From Pirellulales bacterium (GTDB taxonomy: Bacteria; Planctomycetota; Planctomycetia; Pirellulales; Lacipirellulaceae), in the NCBI GenBank assembly GCA_020847515.1, contig JADLBW010000059.1:1-64000 (forward strand): DNA of 64,000 nucleotides. The letters are read 5' to 3'. The notes below the pieces were generated by a model. The model worked only from the letters and a program-made list of their open reading frames with translations. It was not told the DNA's origin and did not search any database. The position numbers and the translations under genes were made by a program. Numbering within the stretch: the first letter of the stretch is position 1; each line of letters starts with the position of its first letter. Of the stretch, positions 10,511 through 20,676 are shown one piece after another.

Positions 10511-13198
10511 CTATTGCTTTCGCGCCTTCTTCGTGGCGCCCTTCTTCGGCGTTGCCTTCCTCTTTGTCGCCGCCTTTTTCGCGGCGACCTTCCTGCTTGC
10601 CTTCTTCTTCGGCGGTCCCTGCGCCGCCTTTTCGGCGAGCATCGCGACAGCTTCGTCGAAGGAGAGCTCCTCGACGCTCATTCCCTTGCGCAGCGAGACG
10701 TTGGTCTCGCCGTCGGTTACGTACGCGCCGTACCGGCCGTCAAGGATCTGAATCGGCTTCTCAGTCGCCGGCGACGGTTTGTCGAACACTCGCAGCGGCT
10801 CTCGTTTCGCCGCAGCGCCGCGCCCGCGGGTCTTCGGCTGGGCCAGCAGCTCTATCGCTTGCTGCTGGGTCACGTCCAGCGGCGAGACGCCGGCGGGGAG
10901 CGAACGGGTGTCATCGCCGCACTTCACATAGGGACCGAAACGTCCGTTGTGGGCCACGATCGATTTGCCGTTCTCTGGATGAGCGCCCAGCGTACGCGGC
11001 AGCGAAAGCAGCTTCAGCGCTGTCGCCAGGTCAATCTCCGACGGATTCATCCCTTTGAGCAGCGACGCATTCTGCGGCTTCTCTTCGTCCTCCGGCGTAC
11101 CGCGCTGCACGTACGGCCCGAAGCGGCCGACCTTCAGGTAGACCGGTTTGCCGGTATCGGGGCAAACGCCCAGCGGATCCTCGCCCTGCTTCGCCTGGTC
11201 AAGAAGCTTCAGGGCCGTTTCCAGCGTCACTTCGTCCGGGGGCATCTCCTCGGGCAACGACGCCGTACGGTCGCCTTGCTCGACAAAAGGAGAATACCGA
11301 CCCACCCGGACGTAAACTGCTTCGCCGCCAGGGGGCTTGCCGATCAGAATCCGACCGATGCGGGCCGGATCGATCTCGTCGATCTTATGTTCAAGCTGCT
11401 TCTTTAGTCCCGGGCGACCGTCGCCGAAGTAGAACCGCTCGAGGTAATTGACCGACTCCTGCTCGCCGCGGCTGATCGCGTCGAGGTCGTCCTCCATCTG
11501 GGCGGTGAATTGGTAATCGACCAGCGCGCCGAGATGTTCCTCCATCAATTGGACTACGGAAAAGGCCACCCAGGTCGGCACCAGGGCGTTTTGCTTCTTG
11601 AACACGTAATTGCGCGCGAGGATCGTATCGATGATCGACGCATAGGTGCTGGGCCGGCCGATGCCGCGCTCTTCGAGGGCCTTGGTGAGCGCCGCTTCGC
11701 TGAATCGGGCCGGCGGCTGCGTCGAGTGCTCCTTGGCCTCCAGCGACGTGCAATTCAACGGCTCGCCGATTTCGACGCTGGGCAGAATCCGCTCCTGGTC
11801 GGCAAGCTCCGCGCTGGGGTCATCCGAGCCTTCGACGTAGGCCCGCAGGTAGCCGGAGAAGTCGATGGTCTTGCCGCTCACCTGGAAGACGCAGCCCTCG
11901 CCTTCGATCGTGATCGAGATCCGCCTCCCGCGGGCGTCAGCCATCTGGCTGGCGATGGTGCGCTTCCAGATCATGTCGAACAGACGGAATTCGTCGCTGG
12001 AGAACTGCGAGCGCATCGCCTCGGGCAGTTCGAACGGATGGCCGGCGGGGCGAATCGCTTCGTGCGCCTCCTGGGCGTTCTTGACCTTGGATCGATACAG
12101 GCGGGCCTCGGCCGGCAGGACTTCTTTGCCATAATTCTCCGCGACCAGCCGCCGAGCGTCGTCAACCGCCACGGACGCCAGATTGGTCGAGTCGGTGCGC
12201 ATATAGGTAATATGGCCATTCTCGTACAGGCTTTGGGCCACCTGCATGGTGCGTCGCGCCGTAAAGCCGAGTTTCCGGTTGGCTTCCTGCTGCAGCGTGC
12301 TGGTGGTAAACGGCGGATAGGGCCGCGTCGTATACGGCTTGTCTTCGACGCCCGCCACGCGGAACTGCCCGGAGCGGATGCGGGCGGCAAGCGCGTCGGC
12401 CGCGGGGCCGTCCAGCAGCATTAAGTCGGCGTTCTTCAACCTGCCGATGGAGGAGTCGAAATCCTTACCGGCGGGAATCCGCCGACCGTCGACCGAGACC
12501 AGCGTGGCCTCGAGCGTCTGGCGGTCGGTCTTGGCGAACAGCCCCAGCAAATCCCACCACGTCGCCGAGACGAAAGCCATTCGCTCCCGTTCGCGCTCGA
12601 CGATCAGGCGGACCGCGACGCTCTGCACGCGCCCCGCCGAGAGCTTCGGCCGCACCTTGCGCCATAGCAGCGGCGAAACCTCGTAGCCGTACAAGCGGTC
12701 GACGATTCGCCGCGTCTCCTGGGCGCGGACGAGCCCCTCGTCCACCTGCCGCGGTCCCCGCAGCGCCTCTTCAATCGCATCCTTGGTGATCTCGTGAAAC
12801 ACCAGCCGATGGACGGGCACTTTGGGCTTGAGCAACTCCAACAGGTGCCAGCTAATCGCCTCCCCTTCGCGGTCCTCGTCGGTCGCGAGGTACAACGCGT
12901 TCGCGCCTTTGAGCTGATCCTTGAGGAGCTTGATCTGCTTCGTCTTGCCGGGAGGGACGACATAGATCGGCGTGAACCTGTCGTTGACGTTCACGCCCAG
13001 GTTCGCCCAGGGCTCGCCCTTGTATTCGGCGGGCACTTGCTTAGCGCCTTGGGGCAAGTCGCGGACGTGGCCGATGCTGGCCTCGACGCGGAAGTTCTTG
13101 CCCAGGTATTTGCCGATCGTTTTCGCCTTAGCAGGCGATTCGACGATCACCAGGGCCTGGCCGCCGTCAGCCGCAGAGGTAGGTTTCTTCTTTGCCAT
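10511..13198 (-). CDS. topA: DNA topoisomerase I (type IA) with repeated C-terminal domains and Lys-rich tail
   Basis: 'ALVIVESPAKAKTIGKYLG', 'ALYLATDEDREGEAISWHL', 'ITYMRTDSTNLA', C-terminal repeats 'YVKCGDDTRSLP'/'YVTDGETNVSL'. Confidence 0.96.
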   Translation of the reverse strand: MAKKKPTSAADGGQALVIVESPAKAKTIGKYLGKNFRVEASIGHVRDLPQGAKQVPAEYKGEPWANLGVNVNDRFTPIYVVPPGKTKQIKLLKDQLKGANALYLATDEDREGEAISWHLLELLKPKVPVHRLVFHEITKDAIEEALRGPRQVDEGLVRAQETRRIVDRLYGYEVSPLLWRKVRPKLSAGRVQSVAVRLIVERERERMAFVSATWWDLLGLFAKTDRQTLEATLVSVDGRRIPAGKDFDSSIGRLKNADLMLLDGPAADALAARIRSGQFRVAGVEDKPYTTRPYPPFTTSTLQQEANRKLGFTARRTMQVAQSLYENGHITYMRTDSTNLASVAVDDARRLVAENYGKEVLPAEARLYRSKVKNAQEAHEAIRPAGHPFELPEAMRSQFSSDEFRLFDMIWKRTIASQMADARGRRISITIEGEGCVFQVSGKTIDFSGYLRAYVEGSDDPSAELADQERILPSVEIGEPLNCTSLEAKEHSTQPPARFSEAALTKALEERGIGRPSTYASIIDTILARNYVFKKQNALVPTWVAFSVVQLMEEHLGALVDYQFTAQMEDDLDAISRGEQESVNYLERFYFGDGRPGLKKQLEHKIDEIDPARIGRILIGKPPGGEAVYVRVGRYSPFVEQGDRTASLPEEMPPDEVTLETALKLLDQAKQGEDPLGVCPDTGKPVYLKVGRFGPYVQRGTPEDEEKPQNASLLKGMNPSEIDLATALKLLSLPRTLGAHPENGKSIVAHNGRFGPYVKCGDDTRSLPAGVSPLDVTQQQAIELLAQPKTRGRGAAAKREPLRVFDKPSPATEKPIQILDGRYGAYVTDGETNVSLRKGMSVEELSFDEAVAMLAEKAAQGPPKKKASRKVAAKKAATKRKATPKKGATKKARKQ

Positions 13199-13935
13199 CG
13201 ACAGTTACTTCGTGATGCAACGCCTTTTGGTTCCGCCGGGATCCTCGTCGCTGGCGGAGTGGAGTTACAGGGCCATACTCGCCGTCACAGGATGCGTCGT
13301 GCGTCTCTTCCTCAGCCTTGCCGCCGCGCGGCGGACTTGTTCTGTCTCGCAAAGGGCCCTCGCTGGCGCTGCGGAGCCTTCGCAAATCTATTCACTCGGC
13401 CCATGGGGCCGATGCGTTGACTCAACCGGCAACGCCCCGGCCATTATTCGTCGAACCACTGGCAGCGAGTCAACAAACTTTCACCACCCGGCACTAACGG
13501 CCCATCCGGTACATGCGACAACTGCGCCGCGTTCGGCACGACCGCAGCGGCGCCCTGGGACGGGGCGCTTGGCGTTCCGCGTCCGGCCCGGCCAGGGAGG
13601 GCGCGAAAAGCCGCAAACTGCGTTCGAGACCGTTCTCTCCAGCCGGCGGGAAACGCGGCGCTCTGCAAAGCCGCCGCGCCCCGGTCACACCCCCTTTGCC
13701 GCGACCCGATGATTGGCGATACTTCCTTATTGGGATTGCGTTTACGTCGATTCCCAATAAAATTTCACGTTCTTCATCGCGCCGCTTAGCTGGTCAATCA
13801 TTACTTCTCAGCACCGCGGCGTGTCAAGTCACCGGCGGAACGCTGTTGGCCTCGGCGGCAGCTTTCAGCCCGACCGACGCTGCCCGCCCTGGCCGAAGCC
13901 GATGGCTGGCAGCCACACGTATTCAGGACGGTTAC

Positions 13936-16575
13936 ATGGCAAGTCCCTTCCGGTACTTTCGCAAGCACACCAAGGCGTTTATGGCGGTAGCGGCTGTGCT
14001 GGCCATTTTTATTTTCGTCGTCGGCGACTCTCTGATGGGCGGCCGCAATAGCGGCTATAACGGCCGGCCCAGCGGTGCAACCGTCGCGACATGGAACGGC
14101 GGTTCGCTAACCGAGTACGACCTGGCCACGCTTACGCAGCACCGTCGAATTGTCGACGAATTCCTCCGCCGGCTGTTCGTCCAGGGGGGCGGGACGTCGC
14201 TGCAATACGATTTTCCGCAAAATATTCCACAGCTTTTCCTCCGCGGCGACCAGGAAATTGAGAGCCAGGTGGTGGAGACGGAAGTTTTAGCCGACTTGGC
14301 GGATAAGGCGGGCATCACCGTCAGCGATCAAATGATCAATCGCTACCTTGAGGAGGTGGGACTGAACAAAGTCGGCGGCGATCAGATTCTGTCCATCTTC
14401 AACAACTTGGGGAATTCGCGCCAAACCGAGGCCATTGTCTTCGCCACGCTTCGCAAGCTGCTGGCCGCCGATTTTTACCGCCGGACCTATGCCGATGCCG
14501 CATTCGTCGTGCTTCCCCAGCAAAAGTGGGAGGACTGGCGAAAAGTCAATGAGCGCATCGCCCTGCAGGTGGCGTCCATTCCAGCCGAGAAGTTTCTGGA
14601 CAAAGTGCCTGCCCCGACCGAGGCGCAACTGCAGGCCTTTTACAACGACTACAAGGACTTTGATCCGGATCTGATGGAAAACGTCGGCGGCCGCGAGCTT
14701 CCCTCGCCCCGCCCCGGGTTTGCCGTGCCCCACCGGGTCAAGTTGCAGTATCTGCTGGGCGCCGTAGACGCCAAGGCCCAGCAGCTTCTCGACTCGGTGA
14801 CCGACGCCGAAATTGCCGCGTACTACCAGGAGCACAAAGAAGACTTCTTGAAGATGGACTTCCCGGCCGAAGCGCCCGCGGCAAGCGACAGCGGCGGCGC
14901 AAAGCCAGCGGAGGACGCTTCGGGCAGCAATGCCCCCGCCGGGGCGGCGGCCCCCACTACGGAAGCCGCCCCGTCGGATGGGGCCACGCCGCCCGCCGAT
15001 TCGCCGGCGGGGTCCCCGCCGCCCGAAGCCGCCTTAGAGGGTCCTGAGGTCTCAAGCGCCCCGGATTCGGCGTCAACGCCAGCGTCTGCCGCAGGTGACG
15101 CGCAGCCGCCTGAAGCGAGCGCTGAGACGGGGACGCCGGACGAGTCGCCGGCTCCCGCTCCTTCTGCGGCGACTGATTCGCCGTCGCCAGCCACGGAAGA
15201 GCCGGCCGCCGACCCGCCCGCGGCGGATGCAGGGACCGACGAAGGCGCCGACGAAAGTTCGAACCTAAGCCCGCCCAGCCCGTTCCGTCTGGCAGCGTTT
15301 CAAGAAGAAGCGACCGAGCCGGCTACCGAAACTGCCGCCGATGAATCGGCGGCCGCTGCTGACGCCGACCCGGCGCAAGCACCGGCCAGCGCGGCGAGCA
15401 GCGACGTCCCCGCCGCTGAAGGACGGCCCCAAGCCACAGAGCCAGCCGCCGAAAGCGCTTCGGCGCCAGCCCCGGACGATGCGGCAGCGACAGGCAGTGA
15501 GCCGGCGGCGGCGGACGAATCGGCGCCGCCAAGCTCCGGCCAGCCGGCAGCGGCCGATTCCGCCGAAAGGGCGGCGACCCAGTACGAGCCGCTGGAAAAG
15601 GTTCGCGATGAAATCCGCCAAGTTCTGGCTCGCAAAAAGGCGGAAGAACAACTCGGCCGGATTTTAGCCGAGGCTACCACGCTGCTGGAGGGAGAGTACA
15701 ACCAGTACGGCATACGCGTCGCCGAGACAAAGGCCGCCGACCAGCCGCCGCCGACGCCCCCGGAACGCCTCACAAACCTCGATTGGCTGGCGAAGCAGAA
15801 CAATTTGACGTTCGAAAAGACGACCGCGCTGACGGCCCGCGAACTATTTGACACTGCGATTGGCAAGGCGGGCGACGCTGACAGTTTGCGGCGTAGCGTA
15901 ACGCAGGAGGCCTTTACGTCGCTGGCTCTGTACCAGCCCTTTTTGGCGAAGGACATGGACGGCAATTACTACCTGGTGCAAAAGATCGAGGACGCCCCCC
16001 ATCGCATTCCGGAACGCAAGGAGGTCCGCGATCAGGTCGCTGAAGCTTGGAAGCGCGAGCAGGCGGCGAAGCTGGCCGAAGCCGAAGCAAAGAAGCTGGC
16101 GGAGGAGATCTCCAAATCTAGCGCGCCGTTCGATCAGTTTTTCTTTGCCGATCGCGGCTATCCGGTCGTGAATCAGACGCAGTTCTTCAGTTGGCGCAGC
16201 TATCCGCCTACGGGCGCCGGCATGGGGCGTCCCCCTGGGCTCAGCGACGTTCCGGAGCTGAAGAACGTCGGCCCGCAATTCATGGAAACGGCCTTCTCGC
16301 TCGAAGGCAACGAGACAAAGGCCGTAATGAACTACGACAACTCGGTAGCCTATGTCATCCGCCTGGCGCGGCGGCAGTGGAGCCCCGAAGAGCTGCGCCA
16401 GCTATTCTTGGAAGAGCAAGCCGGTTGGCCGGGACAGCTCGACATGCTGCTCGAGCATTACTCGCGATTCAGCAGTGCCGTCGAGCAAGAGATGCTGCAA
16501 GAGCGGGCAGACTTCAAGTGGGACGCAGATTTTCTCGCCCGGCGGCAAAAGGAGCGGGCCGAGCGCGGCGCGTAA
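13936..16575 (+). CDS. PpiD/SurA-like membrane-anchored periplasmic chaperone with about 240-aa low-complexity insert
   Basis: N-terminal TM 'FRYFRKHTKAFMAVAAVLAIFIFVVGDSLM', SurA_N-like helices, 'YEPLEKVRDEIRQVLARKKAEEQ' and 'ERKEVRDQVAEAWKREQAAKLAEAEAKKLAEE'. Confidence 0.75.
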   Translation: MASPFRYFRKHTKAFMAVAAVLAIFIFVVGDSLMGGRNSGYNGRPSGATVATWNGGSLTEYDLATLTQHRRIVDEFLRRLFVQGGGTSLQYDFPQNIPQLFLRGDQEIESQVVETEVLADLADKAGITVSDQMINRYLEEVGLNKVGGDQILSIFNNLGNSRQTEAIVFATLRKLLAADFYRRTYADAAFVVLPQQKWEDWRKVNERIALQVASIPAEKFLDKVPAPTEAQLQAFYNDYKDFDPDLMENVGGRELPSPRPGFAVPHRVKLQYLLGAVDAKAQQLLDSVTDAEIAAYYQEHKEDFLKMDFPAEAPAASDSGGAKPAEDASGSNAPAGAAAPTTEAAPSDGATPPADSPAGSPPPEAALEGPEVSSAPDSASTPASAAGDAQPPEASAETGTPDESPAPAPSAATDSPSPATEEPAADPPAADAGTDEGADESSNLSPPSPFRLAAFQEEATEPATETAADESAAAADADPAQAPASAASSDVPAAEGRPQATEPAAESASAPAPDDAAATGSEPAAADESAPPSSGQPAAADSAERAATQYEPLEKVRDEIRQVLARKKAEEQLGRILAEATTLLEGEYNQYGIRVAETKAADQPPPTPPERLTNLDWLAKQNNLTFEKTTALTARELFDTAIGKAGDADSLRRSVTQEAFTSLALYQPFLAKDMDGNYYLVQKIEDAPHRIPERKEVRDQVAEAWKREQAAKLAEAEAKKLAEEISKSSAPFDQFFFADRGYPVVNQTQFFSWRSYPPTGAGMGRPPGLSDVPELKNVGPQFMETAFSLEGNETKAVMNYDNSVAYVIRLARRQWSPEELRQLFLEEQAGWPGQLDMLLEHYSRFSSAVEQEMLQERADFKWDADFLARRQKERAERGA

Positions 16576-16714
16576 ACGAGCGGCTCGTAAATGAGGAGTC
16601 AGCCCGGCCGGGCGAACACTTCACCTTAGGAGACCTTCCTCGCCGCGTAGGGCATGTCGGCGGCATTCGCGCCAGAGTGGCTCGAATCTACAGGCCATTC
16701 CGCTCACCTCGCGC

Positions 16715-18934
16715 CTACGTCCGCTGAGGTTTCAGCACCACCACGCCCAGCGGCGGCAGCGTCATCTGCACCGAGAAGGGCCGGCCGTGGCTTTCGCTGG
16801 CCTCGGCCATAACGCCGGGGAAGTTACCGACGTTGCTGCCGCCGTAGAACTGGGAATCGGAGTTGAACACCTCCTGATACCAGCCGCCCGCGGGCATGCC
16901 AAGTCGGTAATTCTGACGCACGACAGGCGTGAAGTTGACGGCCACAGCCAGAAAGTCCGCAGGGTCTTCGGCGCGGCGGATATACGCCAGGATGCTGTCG
17001 GAGTAATTGTGGCAGTCGATCCACTCGAAGCCGGTGTACTCGAAGTCGACCTGATGCAGCGACGCTTCGCGGCGATAGAGGGCGTTGAGGTCGGCGACCA
17101 TCTTCTGCACGCCTTGGTGGGCGTCCCACTGCAGCAGATCCCACTGCAGCTCGTGGTCGTGGTTCCATTCGCTCCACTGGGCGATCTCGCCCCCCATGAA
17201 GAGCAGTTTCTTGCCGGGATGCGTCCACATGTAGCTGTAGAGCAGGCGCAGATTGGCGAACCGCTGCCAGAGGTCGCCGGGCATCTGGTCGAGCATCGAA
17301 CCTTTGCCGTGGACGACTTCGTCGTGCGAGAAGGGTAGAACGAAGTTCTCCGTGAAGGCGTAGATCAGGGAGAACGTCAGCTCGTCGTGATGATACTGGC
17401 GATGAATCGGTTCGTGCCGCATGTAGCGGAGCGTGTCGTTCATCCAGCCCATATTCCATTTGAGACTGAAGCCCAGGCCGCCGAGATAGGTGGGCCGAGA
17501 GACGCCGCCCCAGGCGGTTGATTCTTCGGCGACGGTCAACGTGCCAGGAAACTGGAGGTGAACCTGCTCATTGAACTCTTTGAGGAACGAGATGGCCTCG
17601 AGGTTCTCGCGGCCGCCGTACATGTTGGGGATCCACTCGCCGTCGTTGCGGCTGTAGTCGAGATACAGCATCGAGGCGACGGCGTCGACGCGCAAGCCGT
17701 CGATGTGATACTTGTCCAGCCAGAACAGCGCATTGGACGTCAGGAAATTCCGCACCTCGTTGCGGCCGTAATTGAAGACCTTGGTGCCCCAGTCGGGGTG
17801 TTCGCCCTGTCGCGGGTCGGCGTGCTCGTACAAGGCCGTGCCGTCGAAATGGGCCAGCCCGTGGCCGTCTTTGGGGAAGTGGGCGGGCACCCAGTCGATG
17901 AGGACGCCGATATGGTGCTGATGGCAATAATCGACGAAGTACATGAAGTCTTCCGGGGCGCCGTAACGGCTGGTCGCCGCGTAATAGCCGACCGTCTGAT
18001 AGCCCCAACTGCCGGTGAACGGGTGCTCGCTGACTGGCATCAGCTCGATATGGGTGAATCCCATGTTCTGGCAGTAGTCGACGAGTTGATGCGCGATCTC
18101 GCGGTAGTTCATCCATGAGTAGCCGCGGTTATGGTCCTTCTTCCAACTGCCGAGGTGCACCTCGTAGATGGACATGGGGGCGCTGAGGGCGTTGGCCTTT
18201 TCGCGATTGGCCATCCAGTCGCCGTCGTTCCACTGATACTCGAGCGTTGTAACGATGTTCGCCGTCTTGGGAGGCAACTCGGCGGCGAACCCGTACGGAT
18301 CGCACTTCTCGAGCACCTGTCCGCCGCGAGCCTTCACCGAGAACTTGTACAACTCGCCTGGCTTCAAATCGGGGATGAACAGCTCCCAGACGCCGTTGGG
18401 AATGTGTTTCCGCATCGCATGCTTGCGGCGGTCCCAGTCGTTGAACGAGCCAATGACGCTGACGCTTTCGGCATTGGGCGCCCACACAGCGAAGTTCACG
18501 CCGCGCACGCCCCCAATCTCGCGGACATGGGCGCCCAGCTTCTGATAGCTTTGCCAATGCCGCCCCTCGCCCAGCAAATGCAGGTCGTAACCCGACAGCA
18601 ACGGGGGAAAGGCGTACGGATCATGCAGCGTAACCTGACGCCCCGAGGCGTCGATCGCGCGAAACTGGTAGGTCCGCCCTTCGTTCACGTTGTGAATCTC
18701 CGGCCCGCAGATCGCCTCGAAGAGCCCCGCGGGGTGAATACGCCGCATGGGCTTGGCTTGGCCTTCGCGGGGGTCCACCAGCCACACCTGTTGCGACTGC
18801 GGCAGGTAAGCCCGCACGGCAAGCGCGCGGCGGCCATTTTGTTCAATCTCGTGCGGTCCCAGCACCTCGAAAGGGTTTTCGTGATAGCCGTAAATGACCG
18901 GATTGATAGCACTGACGTCAACGAGAGATCGCAC
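16715..18934 (-). CDS. glgB: 1,4-alpha-glucan branching enzyme
   Basis: '[11 protein letters not shown]', '[40 protein letters not shown]', '[18 protein letters not shown]'. Confidence 0.97.
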   Translation of the reverse strand: MRSLVDVSAINPVIYGYHENPFEVLGPHEIEQNGRRALAVRAYLPQSQQVWLVDPREGQAKPMRRIHPAGLFEAICGPEIHNVNEGRTYQFRAIDASGRQVTLHDPYAFPPLLSGYDLHLLGEGRHWQSYQKLGAHVREIGGVRGVNFAVWAPNAESVSVIGSFNDWDRRKHAMRKHIPNGVWELFIPDLKPGELYKFSVKARGGQVLEKCDPYGFAAELPPKTANIVTTLEYQWNDGDWMANREKANALSAPMSIYEVHLGSWKKDHNRGYSWMNYREIAHQLVDYCQNMGFTHIELMPVSEHPFTGSWGYQTVGYYAATSRYGAPEDFMYFVDYCHQHHIGVLIDWVPAHFPKDGHGLAHFDGTALYEHADPRQGEHPDWGTKVFNYGRNEVRNFLTSNALFWLDKYHIDGLRVDAVASMLYLDYSRNDGEWIPNMYGGRENLEAISFLKEFNEQVHLQFPGTLTVAEESTAWGGVSRPTYLGGLGFSLKWNMGWMNDTLRYMRHEPIHRQYHHDELTFSLIYAFTENFVLPFSHDEVVHGKGSMLDQMPGDLWQRFANLRLLYSYMWTHPGKKLLFMGGEIAQWSEWNHDHELQWDLLQWDAHQGVQKMVADLNALYRREASLHQVDFEYTGFEWIDCHNYSDSILAYIRRAEDPADFLAVAVNFTPVVRQNYRLGMPAGGWYQEVFNSDSQFYGGSNVGNFPGVMAEASESHGRPFSVQMTLPPLGVVVLKPQRT

Positions 18935-19132
18935 GGCGGTCTATCCTCTGTACTGTTGTACTAAAATGCGGGCCCGCTAGCGGGCGGAAATCTGCAAATC
19001 AGGCTGCTCGTTTGGTAGGCGCCGAAGGCGGGCAAAGCCATCACCGCGGTTCGGCACGACCGGAAGGTTGCGGGCGAGGCGGCGGGCGTCAACATCGCCG
19101 CCGCGGGAGGGACGATCTAGGCATTCTCGCGA

Positions 19133-19687
19133 CTAACCAGCCGCCAAACCGGCCGGTCGGAAGGCGTCTCGCAACGTGGCCGCAGCCAAGCCGGCCTGGC
19201 GAATCCGCCGTTTCGCGGCCGCTGCCAGCCCCCGGCCCGCGTGCTGTTGCGGCGGGTGATAATTCACCGCGGCATCGAGGGCAGTTTCCGGGCCAAATTG
19301 CCAGAGCCGGCAGTCAACCTGGTGGAATTGCAGCGCCCGGTCGACGCGCCGCCAAAGATCGTGGTCGCGAACCGGCACAATCCGACCGAACCGCTCCCAG
19401 TGCCAGCCGTTGCTACGCCAGTCGGTCAGCCCCCGCTTCAGCCCTCGGCCGACGTATCGGCTCTTGGTTACGAGGGTAACTTTAGCGGGTTGATCGAGCG
19501 CCTCAAGCCCCCGGACCAGGGCGAGCAGTTCGAGTCGCTCCGGGCATTCGACGTCTTCGACGTCGCTGGCGGAAAAGCTCTCGCCGGTCGCGACGTTCTC
19601 CAAGACGAAACGCCAGGCGCCGCCCCGGAGATCGTCGATTGTGCCTTCGGAGAATAACAAATAGTGGACTGCTGCCGCGGTCTTCAT
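19133..19687 (-). CDS. RNase HI-like protein with degenerate active site
   Basis: 'GAWRFVLENV...CPERLELLALVRGLEAL..PAKVTLVTKSRYVGRGLKRGLTDWRSNGWHWERFG...DHDLWRRVDRAL' follows the RNase HI pattern. Confidence 0.75.
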   Translation of the reverse strand: MKTAAAVHYLLFSEGTIDDLRGGAWRFVLENVATGESFSASDVEDVECPERLELLALVRGLEALDQPAKVTLVTKSRYVGRGLKRGLTDWRSNGWHWERFGRIVPVRDHDLWRRVDRALQFHQVDCRLWQFGPETALDAAVNYHPPQQHAGRGLAAAAKRRIRQAGLAAATLRDAFRPAGLAAG

Positions 19688-19973
19688 GAAGTCGCGCCGA
19701 TGCGAGGCGCCCCGGGGAAAAGGCGTCTCAACAGAGGGGTTAGCCACGGCAAGGGAGCGTCCATGGGCCGCGACCGACTGTCCGTCGCACCGACTCGCAT
19801 CCATAGCGAATCAGACCGTAGCCACGGGCACGATCCAGAGACCGATATCGGCCAACTCTACGCAACCACTCCAGCTTAACAGGCGAAAAACAAGAATGCC
19901 GGCCCCCGCAGGGCGAGATCAACGGCGCGCCAAGCGCCGAGGGAACTAAGGCGTCGCTTGTTCGCTGCGCAGT

Positions 19974-20213
19974 CTAGCGATCCGTTCGCCGCCGCAGCGC
20001 ATGTTGCTGATTAACCAGCTCCGCCAGCCGCTGGCGATCATTCAGCGAGGCCTGTCCGTCGAGCACCGCCCACGTCAACCGGTTGATTTCCTGTTCGGTC
20101 GACTCGTCGTAAAGCGGACGGCGCGCCATCATTACGCCCCGCTCAGGCCCGTGGGCCGCGAAATGCGGTTCGGGGACGTTTCCCCGGCTTAACGACTCGG
20201 CTTCTTGGATCAT
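19974..20213 (-). CDS. Small hypothetical protein
   Basis: ORF 'MMARRPLYDESTEQEINRLTWAVLDGQASLNDRQRLAELVNQQHALRRRTDR'; compositionally plausible, function unknown. Confidence 0.45.
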   Translation of the reverse strand: MIQEAESLSRGNVPEPHFAAHGPERGVMMARRPLYDESTEQEINRLTWAVLDGQASLNDRQRLAELVNQQHALRRRTDR

Positions 20214-20676
20214 GGTCTGAAACCCCTACTGGGCTGTCCGGGCAGCGTACAACCCCAAAAGCTCGACACAGAATTGGTCGAAGCGGTTCACATCCATGCT
20301 GTCGCCACAGGAAAAGCGCCGAAGCATTTGGCAATTTACGTGCCAAGCATGAAAAAGGTTCGCCCCTTTTCGCCCGGAAGTCCCGGCTGACGACCTAAAA
20401 CGTGGAGGCGTTTCCGCTTGGAACCGCCAAAATGCTTCGCCCGGAGGCGGCGCGCGACCGCCTGCGGCCTGGAGGCTCGCCTGCCGAACCGGCGAACATG
20501 CACGTGGCGAGAGCAGAAGTGGTTCCGGGCAAGCCTATGCAGGCTTTACAAACACGACGGCGTTTTCGCCAAAGAACGTCTTTCGAGATTCGCGAAATTC
20601 GGCCGCCGAGCGTCGCGGAAGCCCGATTATTATTTCACCCGGCCATTTCACCGCTAAGGCCCGCCGTTGGTTGCGA

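Noticed and set aside
10472-12424. Long plus-strand ORFs opposite topA (10472..11407, 11510..12424)
   Set aside because: Shadow ORFs of a high-GC gene; Arg/Leu/His-biased translations without recognisable motifs, whereas topA on the other strand is unambiguous.
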